The notes beneath the pieces were generated by a model, which searched no databases, was not told where the DNA came from, and worked only from the letters and a program-made list of their open reading frames with translations. Shown piece by piece: positions 48,238 to 57,087 of a stretch of DNA of 64,000 bases. Position numbers and translations under genes: made by a program. Origin of the DNA: Amycolatopsis bartoniae (lineage in GTDB: Bacteria > Actinomycetota > Actinomycetes > Mycobacteriales > Pseudonocardiaceae); NCBI RefSeq assembly GCF_014191255.1, contig NZ_JACHWH010000003.1, positions 501,501 through 565,500 on the forward strand, written 5' to 3'. How positions within the stretch are numbered: position 1 is the first letter of the stretch; every line of letters begins with the position of its first letter.

Positions 48238-50991
48238 ATGCAGGTAACACGCCGCAGACGGCGGACCGGGAAGGCGAGCTCACGCCTTCTCCGGAACCGC
48301 AGCGGCCGCGTCCGCCTCGCGACCGCCGGCACCACTACCCTCGCGCTCGTCGCGGCGGGCAGCGGGGTCGGCGTCGCCTCGACGCAGCAGTTCGGCCACG
48401 AGCACGTCGGCCAGCTCACCGACAAGGGTCAGGTCGTCTCCAGCGACCAGTACATCGACCCGATCGGTGACCGGCTCGTCGTGAACAACGGCAAGATCAT
48501 GGCGTCGTCGGTGAGCCCGGACGGCAGCCACCTCGCGGCGCTCACCACCGACGGCGGGATCGCGCTGACGATCGTCGACCTGAAGAACTGGAAGGTGCAG
48601 CAGCTCGTCGGCAACTCGGCGACGGCGAACCTCAAGATCAGCGGCAACGACGTCGGCCAGGAAGGCCCGACGTACTCGCCGGACGGCAAGTCGCTGTGGC
48701 TGGCCCAGACCGACGGCTACACCCGGTTCACGGTGAACGCCGACGGTACCGTGGCCAACCCGACGTCGATCAAGATCCCGGCGGACGGGTCGAAGCACGC
48801 GCTGGTCGCACAGGCGTTGTTCTCGCCCGACGGGTCCACTGTGTACTCCGCGGTGAACGGGCAGAACCGCGTCGTCGCCATCAACGCCGCGACCGGCGCG
48901 ATCCAGCAGAGCTGGGCGGTGGGCAACGCCCCGCGCGACCTGGCCAGGGTCGGGAACAAGCTGTACGTCAGCAACGAAGGCGGCCGCCCGGCGGGCCCGG
49001 GTGACAGCACGCTGAACTCCTACGGCACCCAGGTTCCCGCCGACCCCTTCACCGGCGCCACCACCACCGGCACGGTCAGCGTCATCGACCTGGCGCACCC
49101 GGCGTCGGCCCCGGGCAGCATCGACGTCGGCCTCCACCCGACGGCGCTGTACGCGAAGAACGGGGCGCTGTTCGTCGCCAACACCAACAGCAACACGGTG
49201 TCCGTCATCGACACCGGCCGCGACAAAGTGGTCCAGACCATCGCGACGCAGCCGTGGCCGGAGGCGTCGGTCGGCTACGAGCCGGACGGCATCACGCTCA
49301 CCGACGACGGGCACCTGCTGGTGACGCTCGGCCGCGCCAACGCGGTCGCGGTGTACCGGTACTCCCGTGCGCAGGAGCCGGTCGGCTACGTCGGCCTGCT
49401 GCCGACGGACTACTTCCCGACGGCGATCACCACCGTCGGCAAGGATGTCGTGGTCTCCAACACCCGCGGCATCGACGCGCTGCGCCCCACGACGGCCGCC
49501 GGGCACGCCACCCACGACACGACGTCGAGCGTGCAGCGGTTCCGGCTGCCGAACGACCTCGCGATCCGCGGCTACACCGCGAAGGTCTTCCAGCAGAACG
49601 GGTGGACCCCCAACTCGGTGCAGGTGGCCGGTGGCCGGGGCAACCAGAAGCCCGTGCCGGTGCCGCAGAAGCTCGGTGACCCCTCGACGATCAAGCACGT
49701 GTTCCTGGTCGTCAAGGAGAACCGGACCTACGACCAGCTCTTCGGCGACGACCCGCGCGGCAACGGCGACGCGGCGCTCGCGCAGTTCGGCGAGAGCGTG
49801 ACCCCGAACCAGCACGCGCTGGAGCAGCAGTTCGGGCTCTACGACAACACCTACGACATCGGCACGAACTCCGCCGAGGGCCACAACTGGCTGATGCAGG
49901 CCGACGACCCCGAGTACACCGAGTCCTCGGCCGGTGAGTACCTGCGCAGCTACGACACCGAGGACGACGCGCTCGGCCACCAGAGCTCCGGGTTCCTGTG
50001 GACCGGCGCCGAGGCGGCGGGCAAGACGGTGCGGGACTTCGGCGAGTTCCAGCAGTTCCTGACCAAGCCCGCGGCCGCGAGCTGGCAGAACCTGTACTGC
50101 GACACGAAGAACATGGCGGCGACCGGGCAGTCCACGGCCTACCCGCTGGTGTCGTCGTCGCCGATCCCGTCGCTGAACGACGTGTCGGTGCCCGGGTTCC
50201 CGAAGTTCGACACCTCGGTCCCGGACATCTACCGCACCCAGATCTGGAAGCAGGACTTCGAGAAGAACGGCCCTGCCGACCTGAACATGTTCTGGCTGTC
50301 CAGCGACCACACCGGCGGCCCGGCCAACGCGGCCGCACAGGTGGCCGACAACGACCTGGCGCTGGGCCAGATCGTCGACACCATCTCGCACAGCCAGTAC
50401 TGGAAGGACTCGGCGATCTTCGTCGTCGAGGACGACTCGCAGGCCGGTCTGGACCACATCGACGGCCACCGGGCGCCGGTGCAGATCATCAGCCCGTACG
50501 CCCAGCACGGGGTGGTGGACAGCCGGTACTACTCGCAGATCACGATGGTCCGCACGATCGAGCAGATCCTCGGGATCAAGCCGATGAACCAGAAGGACAG
50601 CGCGGCCACGCCGATGAGCACGGCCTTCACCGCGAAGCCGGACTTCACGCCGTACACCGCGGTGCCCAACCGCACCTCGCTGACCCTCGGCGTGTCACCG
50701 CAGCCGTCGTGCGGCCCGGACGTCGTGGCGCCGCAGGACGCCGCCGCCCAGCCGTCGACCGCGGTCCCGGCGGGGCAGCAGCAGGTGGCGGCGCAGTGGC
50801 AGACCTGGCAGGCGCAGCAGCGCCTGACCGGGCCGAACGCCGTGGCCGACTACGCCAACCCCGCGCAGATGAACCACTTCACGTGGTACCAGACGCACGG
50901 GTGGACGCAGCCGTACCCCGGTGAGGACCGGATCTACGCCCCGGACCAGGTGCCCGGCGCGTACCTCCCGTCCACCGACTCGGACGGCTGA
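48238..50991 (+). CDS. Bifunctional YncE-like beta-propeller / alkaline-phosphatase-superfamily phosphoesterase
   Basis: 917 aa from ATG 48238, 3 nt after the permease stop. A basic n-region and helix (RVRLATAGTTTLALVAAGSGVGVAS) direct export. Residues ~60-440 contain YVTN/YncE propeller blades (ASSVSPDGSHLAALTTDGG; ALFSPDGSTVYSAVNGQNRVVAINAATG; ALFVANTNSNTVSVIDTGRDKVV). Residues ~480-800 form a phosphoesterase of the phospholipase-C/alkaline-phosphatase superfamily, starting IKHVFLVVKENRTYDQLFGD, with the metal-site region FVVEDDSQAGLDHIDGHRAPVQIISPY. The domain pair is known in actinobacteria. Co-transcription with an ABC exporter hints that it processes or moves a phosphorylated envelope compound. 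Confidence 0.88.
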   Translation: MQVTRRRRRTGKASSRLLRNRSGRVRLATAGTTTLALVAAGSGVGVASTQQFGHEHVGQLTDKGQVVSSDQYIDPIGDRLVVNNGKIMASSVSPDGSHLAALTTDGGIALTIVDLKNWKVQQLVGNSATANLKISGNDVGQEGPTYSPDGKSLWLAQTDGYTRFTVNADGTVANPTSIKIPADGSKHALVAQALFSPDGSTVYSAVNGQNRVVAINAATGAIQQSWAVGNAPRDLARVGNKLYVSNEGGRPAGPGDSTLNSYGTQVPADPFTGATTTGTVSVIDLAHPASAPGSIDVGLHPTALYAKNGALFVANTNSNTVSVIDTGRDKVVQTIATQPWPEASVGYEPDGITLTDDGHLLVTLGRANAVAVYRYSRAQEPVGYVGLLPTDYFPTAITTVGKDVVVSNTRGIDALRPTTAAGHATHDTTSSVQRFRLPNDLAIRGYTAKVFQQNGWTPNSVQVAGGRGNQKPVPVPQKLGDPSTIKHVFLVVKENRTYDQLFGDDPRGNGDAALAQFGESVTPNQHALEQQFGLYDNTYDIGTNSAEGHNWLMQADDPEYTESSAGEYLRSYDTEDDALGHQSSGFLWTGAEAAGKTVRDFGEFQQFLTKPAAASWQNLYCDTKNMAATGQSTAYPLVSSSPIPSLNDVSVPGFPKFDTSVPDIYRTQIWKQDFEKNGPADLNMFWLSSDHTGGPANAAAQVADNDLALGQIVDTISHSQYWKDSAIFVVEDDSQAGLDHIDGHRAPVQIISPYAQHGVVDSRYYSQITMVRTIEQILGIKPMNQKDSAATPMSTAFTAKPDFTPYTAVPNRTSLTLGVSPQPSCGPDVVAPQDAAAQPSTAVPAGQQQVAAQWQTWQAQQRLTGPNAVADYANPAQMNHFTWYQTHGWTQPYPGEDRIYAPDQVPGAYLPSTDSDG

Positions 50992-51009
50992 CGCTTTCCG
51001 GCGCCACAG

Positions 51010-51039
51010 GGGCTCCTGGCCGTTCGCGGCCAGGAGCCC
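51010..51039. terminator. Bidirectional hairpin between convergent genes
   Basis: GGGCTCCTGGCC (51010-51021), 6-nt loop, GGCCAGGAGCCC (51028-51039), then TTCGT. A perfect 12-bp stem between the phosphoesterase stop (50991) and the convergent XRE gene end (51070). Confidence 0.85.
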
Positions 51040-51069
51040 TTCGTGCACCCAGGCTGCCGGGCGAGGCCG

Positions 51070-51927
51070 CTAGCGTGATCCGCTCGTGCTGACGCCCTCG
51101 GCTCCCAGCACGTTCAGCAAGGCCAGCGCCTCGCTGTCGCGGGAGCCGGGCGGTGCGGTGTAGAGCACCAGGTGCTGGTCGCGTTCGGTGAGCGCGAGGG
51201 AGTCGCAGTCGACGGTGATCTCCCCGACGGCCGGGTGCCGGAACGTCTTGGTGAGCACCGGCGCCGCTTGGATGTCGCGCCGGTCCCAGAGCCGGGCGAA
51301 CTCCGGGCTGCCGTCGAGGAGCTCCTCGACGAGACCGGTCACCGCGGGGTCCGAGGGGTACCGGGCGAGCGCGGCACGCAGCTGCATGACCACGTGGTGG
51401 CGGAACTCGGCCAGGTCGGAGATCCCGTACGGCGCCGCGCCGCGGCGCGACGGCCCGAGGAACGCCCTCCGCGCCAGGTTGCGCTCCCGCGGGGCGAGCC
51501 CGCCGAAGTCCTCCATGAGCGCGGCCGCCAGCTCGTTCCACGCCAGCACCTCGAACACCGCGGACGTCACGAACGCGGCTGTCCGCGGGAGCCGGTCCAG
51601 GAGCGCGAGGATGCTGGGGCGCACGTCGCGGCGGTGGGTGCCGTTCCTGAGCGGTGCCGTGCCGGCCAGGACGTGGAGATGGGCGGACTCGACGTCGGTC
51701 AGGCGCAGCGCGCCCGCGATCCCGGCGAGGACCTCGGCGGAGGGCCGGGGAGCCCGGCCTTGTTCGAGCCGGACGTAGTACTGGGTCGAGATGTGGGCGA
51801 GCACCGCGACCTCCTCGCGGCGAAGACCCGGCGTCCGCCGCCGCGGGCCCGACGGCAGGCCGACGTCCTCCGGGTGCAGCCGCGCCCGCCGGCTGCGGAG
51901 GAACGCCCCGAGCTCCTGCTTGTCCAT
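51070..51927 (-). CDS. XRE-family regulator with MmyB-like ligand domain
   Basis: 285 aa from ATG 51927 (MDKQELGAFLRSRRARLHPEDVGLP). The N-terminal HTH_31/XRE domain is RRTPGLRREEVAVLAHISTQYYVRLEQGRAPRPSAEVLAGIAGALRL. The C-terminal MmyB-type PAS-like domain contains AFVTSAVFEVLAWNELAAALMEDFGG and HPAVGEITVDCDSLALTERDQHLVLYTAPPGS. This architecture is common next to an oxidoreductase gene, here the divergent SDR 85 bp away, which it probably regulates in response to a small ligand. Confidence 0.92.
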   Translation of the reverse strand: MDKQELGAFLRSRRARLHPEDVGLPSGPRRRTPGLRREEVAVLAHISTQYYVRLEQGRAPRPSAEVLAGIAGALRLTDVESAHLHVLAGTAPLRNGTHRRDVRPSILALLDRLPRTAAFVTSAVFEVLAWNELAAALMEDFGGLAPRERNLARRAFLGPSRRGAAPYGISDLAEFRHHVVMQLRAALARYPSDPAVTGLVEELLDGSPEFARLWDRRDIQAAPVLTKTFRHPAVGEITVDCDSLALTERDQHLVLYTAPPGSRDSEALALLNVLGAEGVSTSGSR

Positions 51928-52012
51928 ACCCCGAGTCTGCACCCTGGGCGGCGGCGGAGCCTGACACCGTCTGTACCTGTCTCCGGATTCCGGCCGCGGA
52001 GACGCTGGAGGC

Positions 52013-52789
52013 ATGACCAACAGCACTTCCCTCGGCCTGCTCACCGGCAAGGTCGTGTTCATCACCGGCGCGAGCCGGGGCATCGGCGCGGCCGCGGCCC
52101 GGTTGTTCGCCCGCGAAGGCGCCGCTGTCGTGCTCGCTTCCCGCGGCATCGACGCGCTCGACCGCGTCGTGACCGAGATCCGCGCCGACGGAGGCGTCGC
52201 CGACGCCGTCGCGCTGGACCTCGCCGACCGGGCGAGCATCCGCGCCGCCGTCGACCGCGTCGGGCAGCTGCACGGCCGGCTCGACGGCGCCTTCAACAAC
52301 GGCGCAACCGTCCAGCGCCGGCCCGGCCCGCTCGACACGACCAGCGACGAGGACATCGACGAGCAGTTCACCGTGAACTTCCGCGCGCACTGGACGGCCA
52401 TGGTCGCCGAAGCCGAGCTCATGCGCCGCACCGGCGGCGGGGCGATCGTCAACACGTCGAGCATCGGCAGCCGCCGGGCCAACCCGGAACTGCCCGCGTA
52501 CGGAGCCATGAAGCGAGCTCTCAACAGCATCACCGAGACGGGCGCCGTGACCTGGGCGAAAGAGGGCATCCGGGTCAACGGCATCACCCCGGGCGGCACC
52601 GCGACGGAGATGATCGACACCTGGGAAGCGGCCACCCCCGGTGTCGTCGACCGGATAAACGCCTCGATCCCGCTCGGCCGGATGGCCGAGCCGCACGAGG
52701 TCGCCGAGGTGGCGGCGTGGCTGCTCAGCGACCGCGCCGCGATGGTGACAGGCGCGATCATCCCGGTCGACGGCGGTGCGGGCGCCTGA
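52013..52789 (+). CDS. Short-chain dehydrogenase/reductase
   Basis: 258 aa from ATG 52013. Classical SDR: FITGASRGIGAAAARLF cofactor loop, FNNGATVQRR (N-N-x-G variant), NTSSIGSRR with catalytic Ser, AYGAMKRAL with Y-x3-K, and a C-terminal MVTGAIIPVDGGAGA. ARG after strand 2 (ASRGIDAL) favours NADP(H). Substrate unknown. It is divergent from the XRE/MmyB-type regulator, a typical regulator-target pair. Confidence 0.93.
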   Translation: MTNSTSLGLLTGKVVFITGASRGIGAAAARLFAREGAAVVLASRGIDALDRVVTEIRADGGVADAVALDLADRASIRAAVDRVGQLHGRLDGAFNNGATVQRRPGPLDTTSDEDIDEQFTVNFRAHWTAMVAEAELMRRTGGGAIVNTSSIGSRRANPELPAYGAMKRALNSITETGAVTWAKEGIRVNGITPGGTATEMIDTWEAATPGVVDRINASIPLGRMAEPHEVAEVAAWLLSDRAAMVTGAIIPVDGGAGA

Positions 52790-52829
52790 CGCCAGAGGCG
52801 CCGCCCGTGTCCCGGCCCGTGTCCGGTGT

Positions 52830-53405
52830 TCAGGGAACTCGCGCGCGGAGGCCGTCCATGAGGAGGTCCAGCAGGCGGCCGGCCTTGGCTTCGTGCCCGG
52901 GCCGGGGGGCCACGGTGAAGATGCCGATGAGGGCAGCTGCGATGTCTTCGGCGGTGACGTCGGAGCGGAGGTCGCCCGCCGCGCGACCGGCGTCGAGGAT
53001 CGTGGTGATGGCCGCCAGCAGCTCGGTCCTCGTCCGCGCGTGGGCGATCTCGCCCGACTCGATCATCGCGAGCAGCGTGTCGAGCATGCCGTTCTTGGTC
53101 GCTATCCAGTCCCCGAACAAGTCCATCCAGCGCCGCATCGCCGCGGCCGGGGGCTGCCGGCCGAGCAGTTCGCGGGCGCCGGTCGTCAACCGCACGACCT
53201 GGTCCCGGTAAACCGCGTCGACCAGCGACTCGCGGGTCGGGAAGTGCCGGTAGAGCGTGGCGATGCCGACCCCGGCCTCGCGGGCGATGGCCCGCATCGA
53301 CGGCTCGGCGCCGGCCGCCGCGAACATGCGGGTCGCGACGGCGAGCAACTGGTCGCGGTTCCGGGTCGCGTCCGCTCGCGGCGCGCGCAGCTCCTCCTCG
53401 GCCAA
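52830..53405 (-). CDS. TetR family repressor of the divergent quinone reductase
   Basis: 191 aa from TTG 53405 (MAEEELRAPRADATRNRDQLL). The HTH is RMFAAAGAEPSMRAIAREAGVGIATLYRHFPTRESLVDAVY; the C-terminal domain begins LTTGARELLGRQPPAAAMRRWMDLFGDW, as in the TetR_C_33-like repressors that control NAD(P)H-dependent reductases. A palindrome between it and the divergent gene (53444-53463) is the likely operator, and a half-site AAACGGAT overlaps its own start region. Confidence 0.9.
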   Translation of the reverse strand: MAEEELRAPRADATRNRDQLLAVATRMFAAAGAEPSMRAIAREAGVGIATLYRHFPTRESLVDAVYRDQVVRLTTGARELLGRQPPAAAMRRWMDLFGDWIATKNGMLDTLLAMIESGEIAHARTRTELLAAITTILDAGRAAGDLRSDVTAEDIAAALIGIFTVAPRPGHEAKAGRLLDLLMDGLRARVP

Positions 53406-53443
53406 AACGGATCACGCTCCAGTTGTGCTAGGGTCGGTCAGGT

Positions 53444-53463
53444 AAACGGAGCATAGTCCGTTT
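53444..53463. promoter_or_regulatory. AAACGGA-N6-TCCGTTT operator
   Basis: AAACGGAGCATAGTCCGTTT has perfect 7-bp arms and lies midway between the divergent TetR and quinone-reductase genes. A half-site, AAACGGAT, recurs at 53405-53412. Confidence 0.6.
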
Positions 53464-53488
53464 CGATGCGGCAAGGAGACAGACGCAC

Positions 53489-54424
53489 ATGCAGCAGCAC
53501 ACGAGCAGGGCGGTCCGGCTCGACGCGTTCGGCGGCCCGGAAGTGCTCGACGTCCAGGAGGTTCCCGTCCCGCAGGCCGGTCAGGGACAGGTCCGGGTGC
53601 GGGTCACCGCGGCCGGTCTCAACCCGATGGACTGGATCATGACAGCCGATGCGGACACTGCCGCGCGGTTCGGCTTGAGCCTCCCGGCCGGGTTCGGGAC
53701 GGACTACGCGGGGGTCGTCGACCAGGTCGGCGCGGGGGTGACCGGCTTCGCCCCCGGTGACCGGGTGTTCGGCGGCGCCCTGTCCCGCGCGGTCGCCGAC
53801 TTCGTGGTGGTCGACGCGGCCGGGGGGACCGCGGCGAACGAGGCCCACCACACCCCCGACGGCGTCGACGACCGCACCGCGGCCACCCTCGCGATCGCCG
53901 GCCGCACGGCCTCCGCCGCCCTCGCCGTGGTCCGGCCCGGCCCGGCCGACACCGTGCTGATCGGCGGCGCGGGCGGCGGAGTCGGGGTGTTCGCCGTCCA
54001 GCTGGCCCGGATAGCGGGAGCGCGCGTGATCGGGACGGGATCGGCGGCGTCGGCCGATTTCCTGCGCGAGCTCGGAGCCGAGCCGGTCACCTACGGCGAC
54101 GGCCTGGCCGACCGGGTCCGGGCCCTCGCTCCCGGTGGTGTCACCGCCGCCATCGACCTGCACGGGACGGAGACAGCGCACACCGCCCGGGAACTCGGCG
54201 TCCCGGACGGCCGCATCTGCACCATCGCCGCGCAGGTCGACGGCGTCTCGGCGGCCAACGGCGCGAACGCCGCTGCCGGCGCCCTGGACGAGATCGCCCG
54301 CCTGGTCGCGGCCGGCCGGCTCCGGGTGTCGATCGCGGCGAGCTTCCCGGTCGAGCAGATCCGCCGCGCGGCCGAGCTCCAGGCCGGCCGGCACGTGCAC
54401 GGCAAGGTGGTCATCGACCTCTGA
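53489..54424 (+). CDS. NADP-dependent quinone oxidoreductase-like MDR enzyme
   Basis: 311 aa from ATG 53489 with AAGGAG upstream. Zinc-less medium-chain dehydrogenase: VRLDAFGGPEVLDVQEVPVPQAGQGQVRVRVTAAGLNPMDW at the start, FGTDYAGVVDQVGAGVTGFAPGDRVFG, and the nucleotide fold VLIGGAGGGVGVFAVQLARIAGARVIGTG. It likely reduces quinones or enals with NADPH. The divergent TetR should control it. Confidence 0.92.
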   Translation: MQQHTSRAVRLDAFGGPEVLDVQEVPVPQAGQGQVRVRVTAAGLNPMDWIMTADADTAARFGLSLPAGFGTDYAGVVDQVGAGVTGFAPGDRVFGGALSRAVADFVVVDAAGGTAANEAHHTPDGVDDRTAATLAIAGRTASAALAVVRPGPADTVLIGGAGGGVGVFAVQLARIAGARVIGTGSAASADFLRELGAEPVTYGDGLADRVRALAPGGVTAAIDLHGTETAHTARELGVPDGRICTIAAQVDGVSAANGANAAAGALDEIARLVAAGRLRVSIAASFPVEQIRRAAELQAGRHVHGKVVIDL

Positions 54425-54438
54425 TGTCGTGATTCGGC

Positions 54439-55062
54439 TCAGGCGGTGAATTCGTCGACGCCGAGGGCGAAGTCGAAGTGCCCCACCCCGTTGCCGGCGA
54501 GGCCCATGGTCACCAGGCCCGCGCCTTCCAGCCAGTGCGCCATCTTCAGGCCGCCGACGTCGAGCGGGCGCAGCCCGAGGCTCTCGATGAATGCCGCCAC
54601 GCCCGCCTTCGCCTGCGCATTGTCGCCGGCGAAGAAGACGTCGGGCCGGCCCTTCTCCAGGACATTGCGGAAGATGGTGTTGAAAGCCTTCACCACGCTG
54701 GCGCCGGCCGGGGCCACCTTCGCGACTTCCTGCGCGACCGAGGTTTCCTCGCTGTGGGCCAGTCCGTCGAACGTGGCGTTGAACGGGTTGCTGATGTCGA
54801 CGATGACCTTGCCCGCGAGGGCGTCTCCGTACTCGGCGACGACCGGAACGACACCGTCGTACAACAGGGCCGTGATGACGATGTCCCCGGCCGGGACGGC
54901 GGCCCACTTGCCCGTCGTCGTGCCGCCGCCCAGAGCCTTGGCCAGGTCCTCGGCCTTGGCCTGGTCTCGTCCCATGACCTCGACGGTGTTGCCGCCCGCC
55001 ACCGCGAGCGTGCCGATGGTGCGGGCCATGTTCCCCGTACCGATGAGGGTGATGCTGCTCAT
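54439..55062 (-). CDS. NADPH-dependent F420 reductase-like protein
   Basis: 207 aa from ATG 55062 (MSSITLIGTGNMARTIGTLAVAGGNTVEVMGRD). Rossmann start GTGNMA and acidic/basic MGRDQAKAEDLA, then DIVITALLYDGVVPVVAEYG, VIVDISNPFNATFDG and VVKAFNTIF match the F420H2:NADP+ oxidoreductase family (Fno/NpdG-like). Actinomycete homologues without proven F420 use are common, so cofactor use is uncertain. It is the last of three minus-strand genes and a relic of its own 5' end occurs at 56872-56928. Confidence 0.87.
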   Translation of the reverse strand: MSSITLIGTGNMARTIGTLAVAGGNTVEVMGRDQAKAEDLAKALGGGTTTGKWAAVPAGDIVITALLYDGVVPVVAEYGDALAGKVIVDISNPFNATFDGLAHSEETSVAQEVAKVAPAGASVVKAFNTIFRNVLEKGRPDVFFAGDNAQAKAGVAAFIESLGLRPLDVGGLKMAHWLEGAGLVTMGLAGNGVGHFDFALGVDEFTA

Positions 55063-55100
55063 GAAAATGTGCTCTCTTCCTGTTTTCGATGGCCTGCGGT

Positions 55101-55841
55101 TCAGATGGCGGTGGTGCCGCCGTCGGCGACCAGTTCCAGGCCGTTGACGTAGCTGGAGTCGTCGGAGGCGAGGAACAGGGCGATGGTGGCGATTTCTTCG
55201 GGGCGGCCCATCTTTCCGCGGGGAATGAGGGACTCGAAGGCGGTTTTGGTTGCCTCGTCGAACAGTTCTTCCTGTTTGGCGGTGGCGACCTGGCCGGGGG
55301 TCAGGACGTTGACCCGGATCTTGTGGTCGCGCAGTTCGTTGAGCCAGACGCGGGCCCACGCCTGCTGGACGGCTTTGCTTCCCGCGTAGAGGCTCCAGCC
55401 GGGAAAGGCGCCGAGGGAGGCGTTGGACCCGGTCATGAAGATCGAGCCGTTGTCGTTGATCAGCGGCAGTGCCTTCTGCACGGTGAACAGGGTGCCGCGC
55501 GCGTTGAGCCAGAAGGCGCGGTGGAACTGTTCCTCGGTGATCTCGCCGAGAACGGCGGGTTCGCCCATTCCGGCGTTGGCCCACAGCACGTCGATCGAGC
55601 CCTTTTCCCGCCTGACGGTGTCGTACAAGCGGTCCAGGTCGTCCAGTTCGGACGCGTCACCCTGGACCGCGGTGACGTTGCGGCCGATCAGCTTGACCGC
55701 GTCGTCCAGCGCTTCCTGCCGCCGGGCCTGGATGAAGACGTGCGCTCCTTCCTCGACGAACAGTTTGGCGCCGGCCAGTGCCATGCCGGTGGATCCGCCG
55801 GTGATCACCGCTACCTTGCCATCGAGCTTTCCCACGATCAC
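55101..55841 (-). CDS. Short-chain dehydrogenase/reductase
   Basis: 246 aa from ATG 55841. VAVITGGSTGMALAGAKLF (the usual G-I-G is G-M-A here), an NAG motif in WANAGMGEP, catalytic SLYAGSKAVQQAW (YxxxK), and SYVNGLELVADGGTTAI at the end. ARR after strand 2 suggests NADPH preference. It lies between the F420-reductase-like gene (38-nt gap) and the epimerase-like gene (54-nt gap), all on the minus strand and divergent from LysR. Confidence 0.92.
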   Translation of the reverse strand: MIVGKLDGKVAVITGGSTGMALAGAKLFVEEGAHVFIQARRQEALDDAVKLIGRNVTAVQGDASELDDLDRLYDTVRREKGSIDVLWANAGMGEPAVLGEITEEQFHRAFWLNARGTLFTVQKALPLINDNGSIFMTGSNASLGAFPGWSLYAGSKAVQQAWARVWLNELRDHKIRVNVLTPGQVATAKQEELFDEATKTAFESLIPRGKMGRPEEIATIALFLASDDSSYVNGLELVADGGTTAI

Positions 55842-55895
55842 TCCGTTGAATTGAGGGATATCGAAACAGTTGCGATTCGGCTTGCGCCCCTGCCG

Positions 55896-56831
55896 TCAGC
55901 CGGCGGAGAAGTAATGGCCGTTGTCCAGATCGGCGAGCAGGCCGGGCTGAGCGGGTTCCCAGCCGAGGGTCTTGCGGGTGATGAGGTTGGACGCCGGGTA
56001 GTTCTGCGTGACTATGTTCGCGAGGAACCCGAAGTACCCCGGCAGCATCAGTACGTCCGCGGGAACGCTCACCGCGGGCAGGCCCAGGCGGCTGCCAATG
56101 GCCTCGGCGATCTCGCGGAACGGGATGCCCCCGTCCGCAACCGCGTGCCAGTATCTGCCGGCCGGACCCTTCTCCACTGCCAAGCGGAACACGGAGGCGG
56201 CATCGCGGATGTGCACGGCGTTCCACAGATTCGCGCCGTCTCCGGGGTAACCGACGAAACCCTTTTCCTTCGCGAGCGCGATCAGCTGCACGAGGAAGCC
56301 CGCGCGATCGGTCGTGCTGTGCGCGATGTTGGCGATCCGCACGATCGAAGACCGCACTCCCCGCTCGGCGAGGCCGATTACGGCGGTTTCCACGACGTTG
56401 CGAACCCGCAGGGTGCCCTTGTGCTCATCGCCGCCGGGAAGGGCCGGGTCCTCCTCGGTGGCCGGCCGGCCCAGATTCCCGGGCGAGCCAATGCTTCCCG
56501 CCGCGACCAGCGGCTTTCCGGTTCCTTCGAGTGCCTCGCCGTACGCGAGCATGATCGGGAGCTCTGCGGCGGCCACGGCGTCGATCCCGCCGGACGGAAG
56601 CAGGTCCTGCCTGTGCGCGACGTGGATGACGCCGTCGGCGTCCGCGGCTGCCTCCTTGAGCCCGTCGAGATCCGTGAGGTCGCCGCGACGCACCTTCGCG
56701 CCGAGCGCGGACAGCGCCGCCGCGGCCGTGTCCGACCGGGCCAGGCCGGTGACCTCGTGCCCGGCGGCGATGAGCTCGGGGATGATGGACGAACCGGAAT
56801 GACCGGTCCCGCCAGTGACGAAAACGCGCAT
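55896..56831 (-). CDS. Atypical/extended SDR NAD(P)-binding protein
   Basis: 311 aa from ATG 56831 (MRVFVTGGTGHSGSSIIPELIAAGHEVTGLARSD), the family-typical start; a longer frame reaches into the relic upstream. TGGTGHSG is the nucleotide loop and ARSD indicates NADP(H). AAGSIGSPG and downstream VRIANIAHS fit the SDR-a epimerase group. It has lost the classical YxxxK in an obvious place, which is common in atypical SDRs. First intact gene of the minus-strand operon facing LysR. Confidence 0.87.
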   Translation of the reverse strand: MRVFVTGGTGHSGSSIIPELIAAGHEVTGLARSDTAAAALSALGAKVRRGDLTDLDGLKEAAADADGVIHVAHRQDLLPSGGIDAVAAAELPIMLAYGEALEGTGKPLVAAGSIGSPGNLGRPATEEDPALPGGDEHKGTLRVRNVVETAVIGLAERGVRSSIVRIANIAHSTTDRAGFLVQLIALAKEKGFVGYPGDGANLWNAVHIRDAASVFRLAVEKGPAGRYWHAVADGGIPFREIAEAIGSRLGLPAVSVPADVLMLPGYFGFLANIVTQNYPASNLITRKTLGWEPAQPGLLADLDNGHYFSAG

Positions 56832-56871
56832 GCTGCTGTTCCTTGTAAGTGATGTGGTGGTGCGGAGGCGC

Positions 56872-56928
56872 TCAGCCGAGAATGCTGGGGTCAATGTTCC
56901 CCAGGCCGATGATGCTGATGCTGCTCAT
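56872..56928 (-). pseudogene. 18-codon relic of an F420-reductase-like gene 5' end
   Basis: ATG 56928 to TGA 56872 encodes MSSISIIGLGNIDPSILG. It aligns with the first residues of the intact gene at 55062 (MSSITLIGTGNMARTIG): identical MSSI, IG and GN. The ATG-proximal DNA is also alike. The stop follows after 18 codons. It looks like the stub of a deleted duplicate; a functional leader peptide for the epimerase gene 40 nt downstream is a less likely alternative. Confidence 0.6.
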
Positions 56929-56950
56929 GGAGTGTCTGCTTTCTGAAGCT

Positions 56951-56988
56951 GGATTCAAATCCCGATGTCGAATTCTTGTGCCGAATTC
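56951..56988. promoter_or_regulatory. Operator-like repeats in the LysR divergent region
   Basis: GGATTCAAATCC (56951-56962) is a near-centred palindrome, and CGAATTC occurs twice (56969-56975, 56982-56988), 13 bp apart. They lie between the minus-strand SDR operon and lysR, where a LysR-type protein usually binds. Assignment is tentative. Confidence 0.35.
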
Positions 56989-57087
56989 GCTCGGCCCCCT
57001 TTAACGATGCCCTCGGCTTGAGCGAGCGTCCAAGACTTCTTTCAGTCGTGGTGATACCGTGGAGGCATCACCAGGCCGGGAGGCTCC

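Noticed and set aside
48280..50508. A 742-residue minus-strand open frame opposite the propeller-phosphoesterase
   Set aside because: Antisense shadow; no recognisable motif, while the plus strand encodes two clear domains.
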